Source: Thelonectria olida
Lineage: Eukaryota > Ascomycota > Sordariomycetes > Hypocreales > Nectriaceae
Length of the DNA stretch: 64,000 nt
Direction: 5' to 3'
Assembly: GCA_020736575.1 (NCBI GenBank)
Contig: JAGPYM010000016.1
Coordinates: forward strand, 558,001-622,000
The notes below the pieces were generated by a model. The model did no database searches and was not told the origin of the DNA. It worked only from the letters and a program-made list of their open reading frames with translations. Each line of letters begins with the position of its first letter. Positions within the stretch are counted from its first letter, which is position 1. Below, in pieces: positions 19,290-30,027 of the stretch. The translations under genes and the position numbers were made by a program.

Positions 19290-22202
19290 TTACCACTTCA
19301 TCCGCTTGTCCCTAAACAATGCAACCATGCCCATCGGCAACGAGCCTGGGACAACAATGTTCAGCCCTCCAAACCGGTCCACAATCTCAGGCCCGTACAT
19401 CATAGCCACCCAACGCCAGTACGGCTCCATGTTGGTCCAGTTACTTGTGATGCCATGCGGTTTCAATAGCCCGTGCAGTTGACATTGCGCAGTCGATACT
19501 GGGTAGTCATCCTGCTCGACACTCTTCTCTGCAGGCCGCTTCATCAGTTGGTGGTACATGTTGTGCAACCGCGTCTCCTTGGGATGGAAGTAGAACTTGA
19601 ACTCTTCTCGGTACCGGATGTACTCGTCAAAGGATATGAAGGTCTCTTGATCGCGTCTCGACTCGGGCATCCACTCCGGGAAGTCAACTGAACCCCGTTC
19701 CGCCTCGATAGTCCCGTCGTGGAAGGCCGTCTTGGCACGCTGGTATGCGTCACGCTCTGCCCCCACAAAACCACCGACAAGGCCAGTGGGCGACTTGAGG
19801 ACTTCGTCGCGGATCTGAAGTAGAGAGATAAACGGAGACCGCAATTCAAGGCCGCCCAGTTCCATTGGGAAATAGAAGTAGCCGTCAGGGACGTCGTCGA
19901 TGCCGAAGCGATGCCGAAGCGCGTTCTTCAGGTACTCGGCCACACTCGAGACCTTTTCACCACTTCCCTGTGACAGCATGGAAAAGATCTGTCGCTGGAT
20001 GCGCTCATGGGTGGCGAGCATCTCGTCAACATGCTGTCGACCAAAGCAGTTCGCTGGTTGGCCAAAGTTGGAAGTGAAGAAGGTTGCGGCATACGCGTTC
20101 CAGGCTTGAATGAAGGCAAAGATGCTTTTTCGCTTGTTGTCGTTGACTTGCTTGTGCAGCTCCTCAATGTGGGAGTCTACCATGACCTGATCAATTTCTA
20201 GTCTGCCCGTCTGCGGCGAGAAGCGCAAGAATCCCCAACGAATCTCGCCCTCGGGAAGAGATTTGTCAATGGGAAGAGTGGAATTGGGCGTATTTGAGGC
20301 TCTAATGGTACCGGTCTTCGCTGGATTGATCTCTGTGCCAGTTATTTTCGTGAATTCATCCACAGTCTCCCATGCCTTCACCGCAAGACTGTGGTCGCGG
20401 GACCAAAACCAAATGTCGTCGTGGGTTCGCCACAGAACATTCCCAGAAGTTGACTGATTAATGGCGAAATCGAGGCAGAAAAGAGTTGTCTCGCCAAGAA
20501 GGTCGCTGAGAACATGGGATGTGGGAGTACCTCGAAGCTGCTCGCGTGCCGGTGTCGATTCATCATCGTCGATGAACTTCATAGGAGCCTTGAGAAACTT
20601 TTTGAAGAACTGAATCCACGTCTCCGAGACCCCAAAGAACCCGAGAACCGAGGCAACCGTCTCGTGCGGGAGGAGGTGATCCCAGCTCTCAAAGACGGAA
20701 TGGAATGCCGTCAGTTCGCCGTAGATCTGCGTGTTGATGGTCACCTCAGTCGACAGCAGGTGCAGCAGTGTTTGTTTCAGCGCCATTGGTTTGCGAGCTT
20801 CATCATCGACCTCGTCCTCTTCCTCTTCTTCATCATCATCGCCGTCATACAACCAAAAATCAGAGTCCACCGGGACCCTTCGATGCATTTTGGTGGCGAA
20901 ATATCTTCGTGGTTGTGGGTGTGCAGCTACTGACTCCGTATTCACCGCTTTCCTTTTGCGATTGTTCGGTGCAAACTGCGCGTAATCTGCCTCTTCGTCC
21001 CCGTCGGCAGTTTCAAAAGATTGTTTCTCGTCACGTAGGAGTTGGGCCATGAAGTACTTGCTCTTGTAGATCATATTCCGGGAATTCTGGATGGAGGTAG
21101 AATATTTGACCGGTCCCAGATAATACTCAAGTCTGAGTTTAGTCGCCTTTGAAATATCTTTTTGCGTGGACTTCCATACGCCATCAGAATCGCGGAAAGT
21201 CGTCAAAGCCCGTTTGAAGAAGACTGTCCACTTGACACCGATATATTGCAGGAATATTGCCTGAAGGAGGTCCTCGTGCATGTGGAGGTTGTAGATGCCA
21301 CTGATCTTCCGGCGCATCTCCACCTTGACCGGAGCATCAGAGCTCCAAGTCCAAGAATCCAGAGCGCCGATGCGCATATTGAGAACATCCGCAATCTCGT
21401 ACAGGATTACGTGGTTATTCTCAAAGTCTCTAAGCACTTCTCTCTTCTCGTTGGAGAGCAGGTCGGAAGCGAGTAGTCCTCGAATGGACTGTTTCAGCGT
21501 AGTAACATTGAACTGGTCCGGTGTCGAGATTCGTGCCTCAAAAGATTCGACTGCCGTCCGAAGTGTCCCCAGGGCCTTGTTGATATCTTTCTTTTTCTCA
21601 TCGCCAACCCCAAAGAGGTCCTCCAGATAGCCCTCCAGCTCATCCTCGTCCACATTGGCTGGCTCGAAAACCATACCTTCCCATTTGATTCTAGACTCTA
21701 ACTTCTTCGCGTTGCCAACATCTTCAAATGCCTCACCCATCTCAACGTCGTCGCCGCTCGTGGGTTCTTCCTCCTTGTCACCCGAGAGCCATTCGGTGAC
21801 AAGCTGTCCGTAAAGCGATGCATACTCAAACTTGAGAGACTCCATTGTGAGGTGACGAAGGAGGGACTGCTCCCAAGCGGTTAGCATCTTGGCCGACACG
21901 GATGGGTCACATTTGGCCTGGTCGAGGAACCGATCGATGTTCTTGAGTTCGACCTCCAGCCGTTCGTGCTTGGTCACTCCGACGCGGACCTTACCGGCCT
22001 TGTCGAGTTTGATGGAGAAGCACTTCTTGACACCATCCATCAAGGTCTCAAGACGCTTGATGGCATCTTCTTCTAACTGGATGGATGCCAGAATAGATGC
22101 CCTTCCCTCCTCAAAGGCGGCACGTCTCTTGGACAGCTCATCGAGTTTGGTGTTGGTGATCTCTTGCAAGGTCTCAGAGAAGACACTGCCTGAAGTTGCC
22201 AT
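19290..22202 (-). CDS. Cellular (rvt-type) reverse transcriptase, 970 aa
   Basis: Single uninterrupted frame. ATG at 22202 is in a good context (CCCACCATGGCAAC); an upstream in-frame Met at 22286 is less likely. The first ~150 residues are coiled-coil-like (SETLQEITNTKLDELSKRRA), then acidic linkers. A reverse-transcriptase core follows: a motif-A-like region at about 495-530 (LTAFHSVFESW then FFGVSETWIQFFKKFL), the polymerase xxDD motif LWRTHDDIWFW at about residues 591-601 (D595, D596), and the thumb-like FPMELGGLELRSPF. There are no gag, integrase, endonuclease, RNase H or terminal repeats. This matches the domesticated single-copy rvt genes described in fungi and other eukaryotes. The position expected for the motif-A Asp reads Val (V503). 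An acidic run (DGDDDEEEEEDE) precedes the core. Confidence 0.8.
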   Translation of the reverse strand: MATSGSVFSETLQEITNTKLDELSKRRAAFEEGRASILASIQLEEDAIKRLETLMDGVKKCFSIKLDKAGKVRVGVTKHERLEVELKNIDRFLDQAKCDPSVSAKMLTAWEQSLLRHLTMESLKFEYASLYGQLVTEWLSGDKEEEPTSGDDVEMGEAFEDVGNAKKLESRIKWEGMVFEPANVDEDELEGYLEDLFGVGDEKKKDINKALGTLRTAVESFEARISTPDQFNVTTLKQSIRGLLASDLLSNEKREVLRDFENNHVILYEIADVLNMRIGALDSWTWSSDAPVKVEMRRKISGIYNLHMHEDLLQAIFLQYIGVKWTVFFKRALTTFRDSDGVWKSTQKDISKATKLRLEYYLGPVKYSTSIQNSRNMIYKSKYFMAQLLRDEKQSFETADGDEEADYAQFAPNNRKRKAVNTESVAAHPQPRRYFATKMHRRVPVDSDFWLYDGDDDEEEEEDEVDDEARKPMALKQTLLHLLSTEVTINTQIYGELTAFHSVFESWDHLLPHETVASVLGFFGVSETWIQFFKKFLKAPMKFIDDDESTPAREQLRGTPTSHVLSDLLGETTLFCLDFAINQSTSGNVLWRTHDDIWFWSRDHSLAVKAWETVDEFTKITGTEINPAKTGTIRASNTPNSTLPIDKSLPEGEIRWGFLRFSPQTGRLEIDQVMVDSHIEELHKQVNDNKRKSIFAFIQAWNAYAATFFTSNFGQPANCFGRQHVDEMLATHERIQRQIFSMLSQGSGEKVSSVAEYLKNALRHRFGIDDVPDGYFYFPMELGGLELRSPFISLLQIRDEVLKSPTGLVGGFVGAERDAYQRAKTAFHDGTIEAERGSVDFPEWMPESRRDQETFISFDEYIRYREEFKFYFHPKETRLHNMYHQLMKRPAEKSVEQDDYPVSTAQCQLHGLLKPHGITSNWTNMEPYWRWVAMMYGPEIVDRFGGLNIVVPGSLPMGMVALFRDKRMKW

Positions 22203-22914
22203 GGTGGGCGTGTTGAAGTTGTGTTGAACAGGGGTACGTTGTTGTAATCGCAGTGGGGCCCGGGCAAGGACGTCTGGACGCAGCACTTGTAGATGAGAAG
22301 GAAGAAGGAGTACGAGATTGCGAGAAGGGAGGGGCAGCTCAATTTATAGCTGTCGTATGAGGATGTGGCGTCCTCAGGCCACACTCCAAGGGGAGAGAGT
22401 GTGTTGGTCTAGCCAGCCTTCGGCCAGCGAATCTTAGAACAAGCATGAGAATCCAGAGGCAGCTTCTGGCTGTCGGGTCGTCTCAGTGGTGTGTATCAAG
22501 TGTGGTGTGTGTCATGCCTGTTTCCGGTGGGTGCTTCAATCTGCGGTCGTCGTCGTGGCCATGGATGAGGTGATGAGGCGCTCGTGAATAGGTATCGCGA
22601 GGAAGGCAGGAAGGAGCAGAGAGAAAGGGAGAGAAGGAACTGAGGCCACTGAGCTGTGAGGTGGTTAAGCAAGCACAAAGTACTTCCGTTTCTGCCAGTA
22701 TGACTTAGCCAATCAGAGAAGTGTGGGTCCACTGCACCAGGCAGCCAAGCAGCCGTGCCTCTTTCAATGGCACAGCATCTTCCTGGGCGTTACCGTGTTA
22801 GTTACAGATCAGCACGACTCTACTTGTATAGGGTGGCTAATTTACGCATCGCCTTTAGGGACAGCTCCTTAAGAAATGGGTAACGAGAATGTTTATTTCA
22901 GTAAGCCTCAATGA
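22203..22914. other. Intergenic, upstream of the reverse transcriptase gene
   Basis: Presumed promoter and 5' leader of the reverse transcriptase gene on the left, and 3' flank of the small hydrophilic-protein gene on the right. No gene supported. Confidence 0.4.
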
Positions 22915-23339
22915 TCAAGGCTGCTTGCCTTTTGCTAAGCTGTGCAAGTCGGCCCCCCCAGGGCGCTCGCCAACCTTGAATCCTCGCTCGTTCAGCCGCT
23001 CAGCTTTCTTTTCTGTGCCAGAATCGCCCTCACTACCAAGTGTCTGGTTCACCAGGTCATCGACGCGGTCCGAGAGTTTCCCCCTGACCTTCCCTTTATC
23101 GATATTCTCACCAATGTTGCGGTCGATAGAGGCTGGTCCATATGTGTCTTTTGTCTCATCAATGATGTTCCTATTGATGCATTAGCCGCAGATCAAGTTC
23201 AGCGTTGTTCGACCTCGAAATTCTCGGGAACCTTAGCTACTTACTGTGCCTGGCCGTGCTGGTTCGAATCAAGGCTTTTCTGTTCGTTGCCCAAGATATG
23301 ACGGGATGGGGCGGGATCCGACGGTGCAGTTCCTGACAT
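22915..23339 (-). CDS. Small hydrophilic protein, 116 aa
   Basis: Two exons, 23339-23245 and 23170-22915, join in frame (GCA CA|G) across a 74-nt GT..AG intron. The product starts MSGTAPSDPAPSRHILG. It is almost free of hydrophobic stretches and rich in Gly, Asp, Glu, Lys and Asn (IGENIDKGKVRGKLSDRVDD, then EKKAERLNERGFKVGERPGG). It looks like one of the intrinsically disordered, hydrophilin-like small proteins common in filamentous fungi. No signal peptide or known domain was seen. Function unknown; a stress-related role would be only a guess from composition. Confidence 0.65.
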
Positions 23340-23863
23340 CTCGACTTGAAGATTTGATAGTATTTGAGCTTTTCGTGAGGATAAAGTTATCATCAATCGT
23401 TTCATAGAAGATGAATGAGAGAAATATAAGGATTTCTAGAGTGCAGGGGTTTCCATCCTGCCATCATTCGTGCGTCATTGATCGCAGGCGGGGTAAGGAG
23501 TTGATGTCGATACCTTATGTAGATAGGTGTAGCCAAGACAGGCACAAAAGAGATGGAGTAAAAGTTTAAGTAAATAATCCTGGAACTAGGCAGAGCTGAG
23601 ACATCTATCTGGTTTCTTCATTTACATGTAGCCATTACATCTTCCATTGCAGTCTTTCCAAGGGCCTTCTTATCTCCAATCTCTGGTGCTTCGCTCTTTG
23701 GAGACAGCGATCAATGTGCATTTTATTTCATTGACTCAGCCATATTGGCTTATACCCTAGAGATCGGGTATTACAGAAAGTCCCAGTTCTGGTTAATCAC
23801 CATAATGGATATCTCACTCAATAATTATTCATTATCTGCATCGCTAAATCGGCACAATCATTC
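23340..23863. other. Intergenic
   Basis: Promoter side of the small hydrophilic-protein gene and 3' flank of the reductase gene. AT-rich near 23800-23850. No gene supported. Confidence 0.4.
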
Positions 23864-24880
23864 CTAACCTTGGGCTGCACAGATGACAACCTTCCCTTTC
23901 ACATGCCCGCCTCTTAGCTTCTCGAATGCTTTGGGTGTTTGCTCCCACTCGAATACTTGGTCAATCACAGCATGGACCTTGCCTTCTGCCATCCAAACAC
24001 CAATTCTTCTGAAGATGTCGGCCGAGTTCTTCATGTTGACGAAATAATAGTTCTGTCCGCCAACAACTCCGCATAGTTGCTTTTTGAAAGTAGACCCGAC
24101 TGACGAGAAGGACAGGGTGTCCGGCATCCCAACCTGAACAAACGTTCCATCTTGGTTCAAGAGTTGACCTTTGGAGTTGTAAAGCTCATCATCTTTGCCC
24201 ACGTTATCAATCACGAGATCGAAATACTTTTCTCGCGTCTTGAGCTGGGACAAAACATCTCCTTTGGTGTAGTCCAAAACCTCGTCCGCCCCGAGCTGTC
24301 GGCAGAGCTCAACGTTCTTTGTCGAGCAGGAAGTCGTGACCTCAGCGCCCAGGGCTTTCGCGAATTGTATGGTCCACGTCCCAACACCCCCGCTACCGCC
24401 GTTGATGAAGATCTTCGCACCAGGCTTCAATGAATCGGGCATCAGGGATTGGTACGCCGTCGTGGCGGCTGTCCCGACGGCTGCAGCTTGTTCGGGAGGG
24501 ACATTGTCCGGCAAGAGGGTGCATTGCTCCTGCGAGATGACTGTGTATTCTCCAAGTGTCCCGAGTTGGCTTGGCGATTGAAAACCTCCAAACACGATTT
24601 GCCCTTCCTCGAATGATTTGCTGGAAGAATGTCGCGCGATCACGCGGCCGCAAAAGTCCAATCCTGGGGTTGCGGGACGAGTAATCATCATCCGACCGAT
24701 GAAACCAGACTCTGGGATCTTGTAGTCGACTGGGTTTAGGGAGGCATTGATAATCTCAACGAGAATTTGGCCTTTGGCGAGGGAGGAGGCGCTTGGCTTT
24801 GCGACTTGGGTGATGGCGATTGAATCCTCAAGTTTGCCGGTGACGACGGCATATTGCCAAGTTCTCATAGTTTCTGCCAT
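23864..24880 (-). CDS. Medium-chain NAD(P)H quinone/enoyl reductase-like protein, 338 aa
   Basis: Zinc-independent medium-chain dehydrogenase/reductase of the quinone-oxidoreductase type. It reduces activated C=C or quinone bonds with NADPH. Visible marks: the GroES-like half with SLNPVDYKIPE and TPGLDFCGRV, and the Rossmann motif INGGSGGVGTWTIQFAKALG, followed by LGADEVLDYTKGD. The catalytic Zn ligands of alcohol dehydrogenases are absent. Start: ATG at 24880 has context CCACCATGGCAG; an alternative Met lies 12 codons upstream (24916). Intronless. A clear relative is encoded just to the right in the same direction. Such proteins can serve as stand-alone enoyl reductases in polyketide pathways, but the nearby PKS has its own ER domain, so no link is implied. 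Confidence 0.85.
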   Translation of the reverse strand: MAETMRTWQYAVVTGKLEDSIAITQVAKPSASSLAKGQILVEIINASLNPVDYKIPESGFIGRMMITRPATPGLDFCGRVIARHSSSKSFEEGQIVFGGFQSPSQLGTLGEYTVISQEQCTLLPDNVPPEQAAAVGTAATTAYQSLMPDSLKPGAKIFINGGSGGVGTWTIQFAKALGAEVTTSCSTKNVELCRQLGADEVLDYTKGDVLSQLKTREKYFDLVIDNVGKDDELYNSKGQLLNQDGTFVQVGMPDTLSFSSVGSTFKKQLCGVVGGQNYYFVNMKNSADIFRRIGVWMAEGKVHAVIDQVFEWEQTPKAFEKLRGGHVKGKVVICAAQG

Positions 24881-25744
24881 GGTGGAAATGTTGGGACCTC
24901 CCGATGAAGGAGGCATCAAAAGATCGGGAATCGACGTTTTGGACAAGAGGATGATGCTGATATGCTATTATATTTCGTCCTGACTATGTGAACCCGTGCG
25001 GATAGATAATCCAACAGAAACTCCGCAACCCAGATGATTAAAACTGCGGACTTTCGGAAAGTCAAACTCTCAGTTGACTCTGCCTCCCTCGCTCGGGCCT
25101 ATCGCATGTCTTCAAAGATACGCGGATAATCTCGCTTTCGCTTCCGCTTTGATTGTGTCGGAAGAGTAGCACTAAAAACAGCACGACTGGAAGGAGTTTC
25201 CGTCAAGGCTCCATTTAAAATCTTGGGTACGTGTCACTCACACAACCGCTTGGGCGCATCCTTTGTTGCTTTGGGATTAGTATTGCAGTATCTCTATTGC
25301 AATTGCAGGACATCGTGTATCATGTGTTAAGGGCGTCTTCGATATGATTGGCAGATCAGGTCGTCATCTTGGTGCGACGTAGGCTCACAAAAGTTGGTGT
25401 ACGTGCGGCGTGTTGTCTTTACAAAACCATCAGCATCCACGAGTAATGTTCGATAAGCCCATGGCGAATTCCGCAGTCTTAGGGCTAGATCTAGTGTCTG
25501 AATTCTTCTTTTTCTCAACTATGAAAGCCCGACTAGAAGCCCGAAAATGACTGGACTAATATATCAACGGTCTCGGAACCTATTGCAAATGTCAACAACT
25601 ATTCAGGAGAAAAAATATGTGTATTATTTGAAAATGACTGTTTCAATTATATAACACTCAGAGCTCAAGGTATGAATCATTCTCCCCTGGAAATAACTTC
25701 TGGCACATCGAAACGTAATGTCACAAATTCAATACCACCCGACT
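24881..25744. other. Intergenic between two reductase genes
   Basis: About 860 bp without supported coding sequence. Confidence 0.4.
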
Positions 25745-26812
25745 TCAAGCGCCAGCGCCTCCCTCTCCACCCACGCGGACGACCAGCTTCCCCTTGGCAC
25801 TCCCAGCCTTCAACCTGCCGTACGCAGCAGCAGCATCTTCCAGACTAAACTCTTCCTCGATAACAGGCCTCACTTTGCCTTCACTGATCCACTGCGCGAC
25901 TTGTGCGAAATGCTCTGGGTTTCCCGTGACCGAGTGAAACACGAACTTCCTTTTACCACCTCCGAGAAACTTGGGTAATAGATGGATGGCAAATAGTGTC
26001 TTGAGTGTGCCAAATCGAATAGGCAGGCCGACGGAGACGTAGGTGCCTTTGGGGCTGAGGTAATGCTCACACTGCCAGTACAGATTTGGGTTGACGAAGA
26101 CAGCGTCCAGAATGTGGTCGTATTGCTCGCCGCTCTCTTTCAGTGTCGACACGAGGTCCCCAGACTTGTAGTCAATGACGGCATCAGCCCCAAGACCCCG
26201 GCACAGGTCAGCGTTGGATGCTGAGCAGACTGCGGTGACGTGGGAACAGCCCAATGCCTTTGCGACTTGGATGGCGAAAACACCGACACCGCCGCTGCCG
26301 CCGTTGATCAAGACCTTTGACCCTGGCCCTACATATGGAGAGAGCGTTTGCAGAGCCGTCACGCCACATATGCCGACACATGAAGCGTCTTTCAACGATA
26401 CGCTGCCGGGCAATGATGCGACGCCCGCTTTGCCCACCAGGACGTACTCGGCCAAGGTGCCGCCCACAGGAGGCTCAGTCCTTCCAAGCACGCGCTGACC
26501 AGGCTTCAAGATGTCCAAACTGGTGGCGACGACGGTGCCTGAAAAGTCTAGGCCTGGCGTGGCTGGTTTGCTGAAAAGGGCGCTGCCGAGGGGCATTTCG
26601 GCGACTTTGTAGTCGAGGTGATTGAGTGATGCGTAGGCGACTTTGACGAGTGTGTAATCTTTGTGTAGAGAGCCGGCGCCCTTGGGTAGTTTTGCGTCGG
26701 CGATGGTTTTGAGGTTCTTCTCGATGCCGCCAGCGATGGAGCGCCATTGCGCTGCCCGCATGGTTGATGGGAGGCTGCTGGGTGAAGCCATGTTGATGTT
26801 ATTGCTGGCCAT
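25745..26812 (-). CDS. Medium-chain NAD(P)H quinone/enoyl reductase-like protein, 355 aa
   Basis: Same family as the neighbouring 338-aa reductase and clearly similar along its length: SLNHLDYKVAEMPLGSALF, SKPATPGLDFSG, and the nucleotide-binding INGGSGGVGVFAIQVAKALG followed by LGADAVIDYKSGD. No zinc ligands. Intronless; the ATG at 26812 starts a Ser/Asn-rich leader, and a later Met (MRAAQW, residue 18) begins the conserved part. Likely an NADPH-dependent reductase of a small carbonyl or enone compound in the cytosol; the substrate is unknown. The two genes are probably an old duplication, already well diverged. Confidence 0.85.
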   Translation of the reverse strand: MASNNINMASPSSLPSTMRAAQWRSIAGGIEKNLKTIADAKLPKGAGSLHKDYTLVKVAYASLNHLDYKVAEMPLGSALFSKPATPGLDFSGTVVATSLDILKPGQRVLGRTEPPVGGTLAEYVLVGKAGVASLPGSVSLKDASCVGICGVTALQTLSPYVGPGSKVLINGGSGGVGVFAIQVAKALGCSHVTAVCSASNADLCRGLGADAVIDYKSGDLVSTLKESGEQYDHILDAVFVNPNLYWQCEHYLSPKGTYVSVGLPIRFGTLKTLFAIHLLPKFLGGGKRKFVFHSVTGNPEHFAQVAQWISEGKVRPVIEEEFSLEDAAAAYGRLKAGSAKGKLVVRVGGEGGAGA

Positions 26813-27780
26813 AGGACCAAATCTTTAATGAAGGTGGAACATGATTCATTCACGGCTAGTCAAGAGACGATGGGATGGGATATGGCAGTTTAAGAGGCGA
26901 AGGAACAGAGTGGGATGATGTGGCGCCATTACCATTGCGATTCACGTTCCCTCATCAATCCCGACGAAAGTTGCATGTTTCTTGACCATTAGCAGGGTGC
27001 CAAGCACCACCGCGGGTTCCGGCTCCCGATGGACAACTCGGCAGTTGAGAGGAATGATGATGCCCGGCGAGAAAACTGGTTGTGATTGAAAGCGGCATGT
27101 AAACTGTTTTGTTGCGTGAATACCGATCTTATAGCGTTCCAAAGCAGGTTTCTTGATGTATCAAAAATTGCAAGTCAATGATAGCCTAAAAGCAGGCAGG
27201 ATCCTCATCGCTTTCTTCGCGCAAACAATAACTATTAGATTTCGTGTCAATGGGAGGTGCTGAATCAAATGAGATGTGGGAGACATGGCAGGTCATACCC
27301 AACGCTTATGAGGGCATTGCTGGAAATAGGGAAATCACGTTGTTCTCAAGGCAAGCGGCCCGTTTCTTTGCCCGTTGGTCCGTCCCTTGCTCAAACCGCA
27401 CGAAATGTGACGCCTGCCCGGCACTCCGTGGACACCGGCCGATGACCCCCGCATCGAGGATCCGTTTTGTCGGGGGATCGACCGGGTGCTTTGGGGGACC
27501 CTGGGTACTAACCCGCGAGGAAATGGACTACCAATGCAGTTCCGTTGTTGCAATATAGGCTATACGGCAATTTGCCTTGATCAAAATGACCAACTTCAGT
27601 CGTCTCCTCACTTGATCCATTCTCTCGAACAATATCCCACCCCGGAGCGTCCCCGGGCATTGCCCGTTCCCGATGGGTGCCCGAACCAGAAATATTATTT
27701 AGTCTCTGAAAAGTGTCATAGATCATGCCTATTATCCAAGCTAATTGATTCATTGGCCCTCATCAATCGGAATCTTCACC
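26813..27780. promoter_or_regulatory. Divergent intergenic region upstream of the GH43 gene
   Basis: 968 bp between the reductase (minus) and the GH43 gene (plus). It contains an inverted repeat, CGGGCA-T-TGCCCG at 27654-27666, 115 bp before the GH43 start. The CGG..CCG ends are the style of site bound by Zn2Cys6 dimers. No open frame with protein-like features. Confidence 0.4.
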
Positions 27781-29737
27781 ATGAGGCAACTTACAGGCGC
27801 CATTTGGTGCTCGTGGCTTCTTCTAGTCCTGCGTGCCCAGGCCATTTGGAACCCCATCATCTCAGGTCTCAACCCTGACCCAGCCATTCTCAGGGTCAAA
27901 GATGACTACTACATTGCGACGTCTTCTTTTGAATACTGGCCTTCAACTCCAATCTACCACAGTACTACCATCTTCCCTCAGAAACACCACTCATAATAGC
28001 TAATTTGACGTCTTAGGCCGTGACCTAAGTAACTGGACTCTGATTTCCCATGCCATGACCCGTCTTGACCAACTCCAAATCATGGGCGCCTCGACCGGTG
28101 CTGGTAAGTTGGCTCTAGTCACGACGAGTCGTTCCATGCCATGCTAAACATCTGGCTAGGAGTCTGGGCACCAAGCCTCACGTATATTGACGGAAAATTC
28201 TGGCTCTCGACAATGACGAGATGGACGTATGATAATGTCAACAAGGTCTGGCCCCGGATCTTCTGGATCTCTTCCCGCGATCTTATCCATTGGTCGGACC
28301 CCGTTTGGGCTGAGCCGTGGGGAATCGACCCAGACCTCTTCCACGATGAAGCAACTGGGAAAACATATCTCACCTTGATGGGCCCGAATAATAATGTCGA
28401 TCGCGTTTGGGGCATCACACAATGTGAGATTTCCCTGTCTTCTGGGAACTGCATCGGGCCCTATGTCAGCTTGTGGAACGGAACTCTGCCACACAACAAC
28501 ACCGCAAGGCCTGAGGGCCCCAAGATGCTGTTTAAAGACGACTGGTATTATCTTCTCATTGCCGAAGGTTCGTTTCGAATTCCGTAACCGAAACCCGCCC
28601 CAAGCATTAACATCTCTTAGGCGGCACCGACTCGCTCCATCGATCAACCATTGCTCGCAGCAAGTCGCCGTCTGGGCCGTTCAAGAGCAATCCTGCCAAC
28701 CCTTTGATGTACAATGGTCAATGGGGTTTCACTAACCTCACAGTACAATCAACTGGTCATGCGACACTGGTTGAAACTGCGGAAGGGAATTGGTATGCCG
28801 CTTTCATTGCCCGTCGGAACATCAATGGCAAATCACCTTTAGGTATTGTTGCATTCTACATCACTGCCTCACCACATTATCCACTAACATGACCCAGGTC
28901 GCGAAACGTTTCTGACCAACGTTGAGTGGGAAGATGGCTGGCCAGTCTTCAACAACCGCCAGCCTATTCTCCTGAGCGAGGAAGTTGAGCCCAAGGTCGG
29001 TCCCAAAAAGGTCCCCAAGAAATGGATCGACAACTTTTCGAAGCGACAGCTAGACAGCTCTTGGTATCAGCTTCGGACGCCGTATACTCACAACTACGAC
29101 TTGTCTCATAAAAACCTTCTCTTAAAGCCAAATGTCTTCAGTCTTAGTGAAAGAGATGTGCCCGCCGCCTTGTTGCGCAAGCAAAAGTCGCTGAACATGA
29201 CTTTCTCAGCAAAGGTTCTTCCGTTTGACGGACAATTGGGCCCAAGAAACAAGGTTGGAATCTCGTCATACCTTTCCGAGTGGCAGCATCACGACATCGG
29301 CGTCCGAGGCTGTGTCAACCAGACAGGCATGTGCCTTTATACGGAATTGCGACGAAATTTGACCACGGATGTAAGTTCAAACCCCCTTGTCTGTGTTGTA
29401 TTGAATGAATCTGATGATCGTCTAGTATTGGCAAACATCTTTGAATCAAACCAAGGGCTTGAGCGACTTGACGCTTCACATTCGCGCCACACCTCTCAGC
29501 TACCATTTGGGCTACAGCTTCGGAAAGAAAGAACCGGTTTATGTCAGTGAGATAGGCTCAGAATGGTTAGCTTTTGCTCCCCTCAGTTACCCACTCTTCA
29601 CTGGCGCAATGTTTGCTCTGTTTGCGACCGGAGACGGAGAGCCGTGGCCTTATAACGCGCCAGAGGTTGGGTTTGCTCGGGTGACTGAGACGTACTTTGA
29701 GGAGGATATCGGAGACTACGATCGGTGGTCGAGCTGA
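27781..29737 (+). CDS. Secreted GH43 glycosidase (beta-xylosidase/arabinofuranosidase type), 560 aa
   Basis: Six exons join in frame: 27781-27961, 28017-28103, 28160-28567, 28621-28842, 28898-29370 and 29426-29737. A signal peptide (MRQLTGAIWCSWLLLVL) leads straight into the five-bladed propeller start, WNPIISGLNPDPAILR. The three GH43 acidic residues are in place: the base D33 in NPDPAI, the pKa-tuning Asp in WGIDPDLF (D146) and the acid E208 in RPEGPKML. The C-terminal half (from KWIDNFSKRQLDSSWYQLR) is the beta-sandwich domain typical of GH43 beta-xylosidases. It is expected outside the cell, trimming xylose or arabinose from xylan fragments. All residues look intact. Confidence 0.9.
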
Positions 29738-30027
29738 AGTGCGTCGGCTACTCATTGTACAAAATGTGAGAGACAAGGCATTGCATTCTTCAACACCGAG
29801 GACCTGGCGAAAGAAGCTCCACGAGGCATGAATTGAAGAACCAAAATTTAGAGCGCCTGAGCAACTTGATACGATTGAGGGAAGATGTCGATCTATGAAG
29901 AAATACCATACTCATAAAACATAAGTAACCAAAGAGTCGGGAAAATGCAAGAAACACCGAACCGAACCGAAGTACAAAAGCCAATTATCCCTGGGCGAAA
30001 CCAGCTCACCCATCCTTCTATCCTCGT

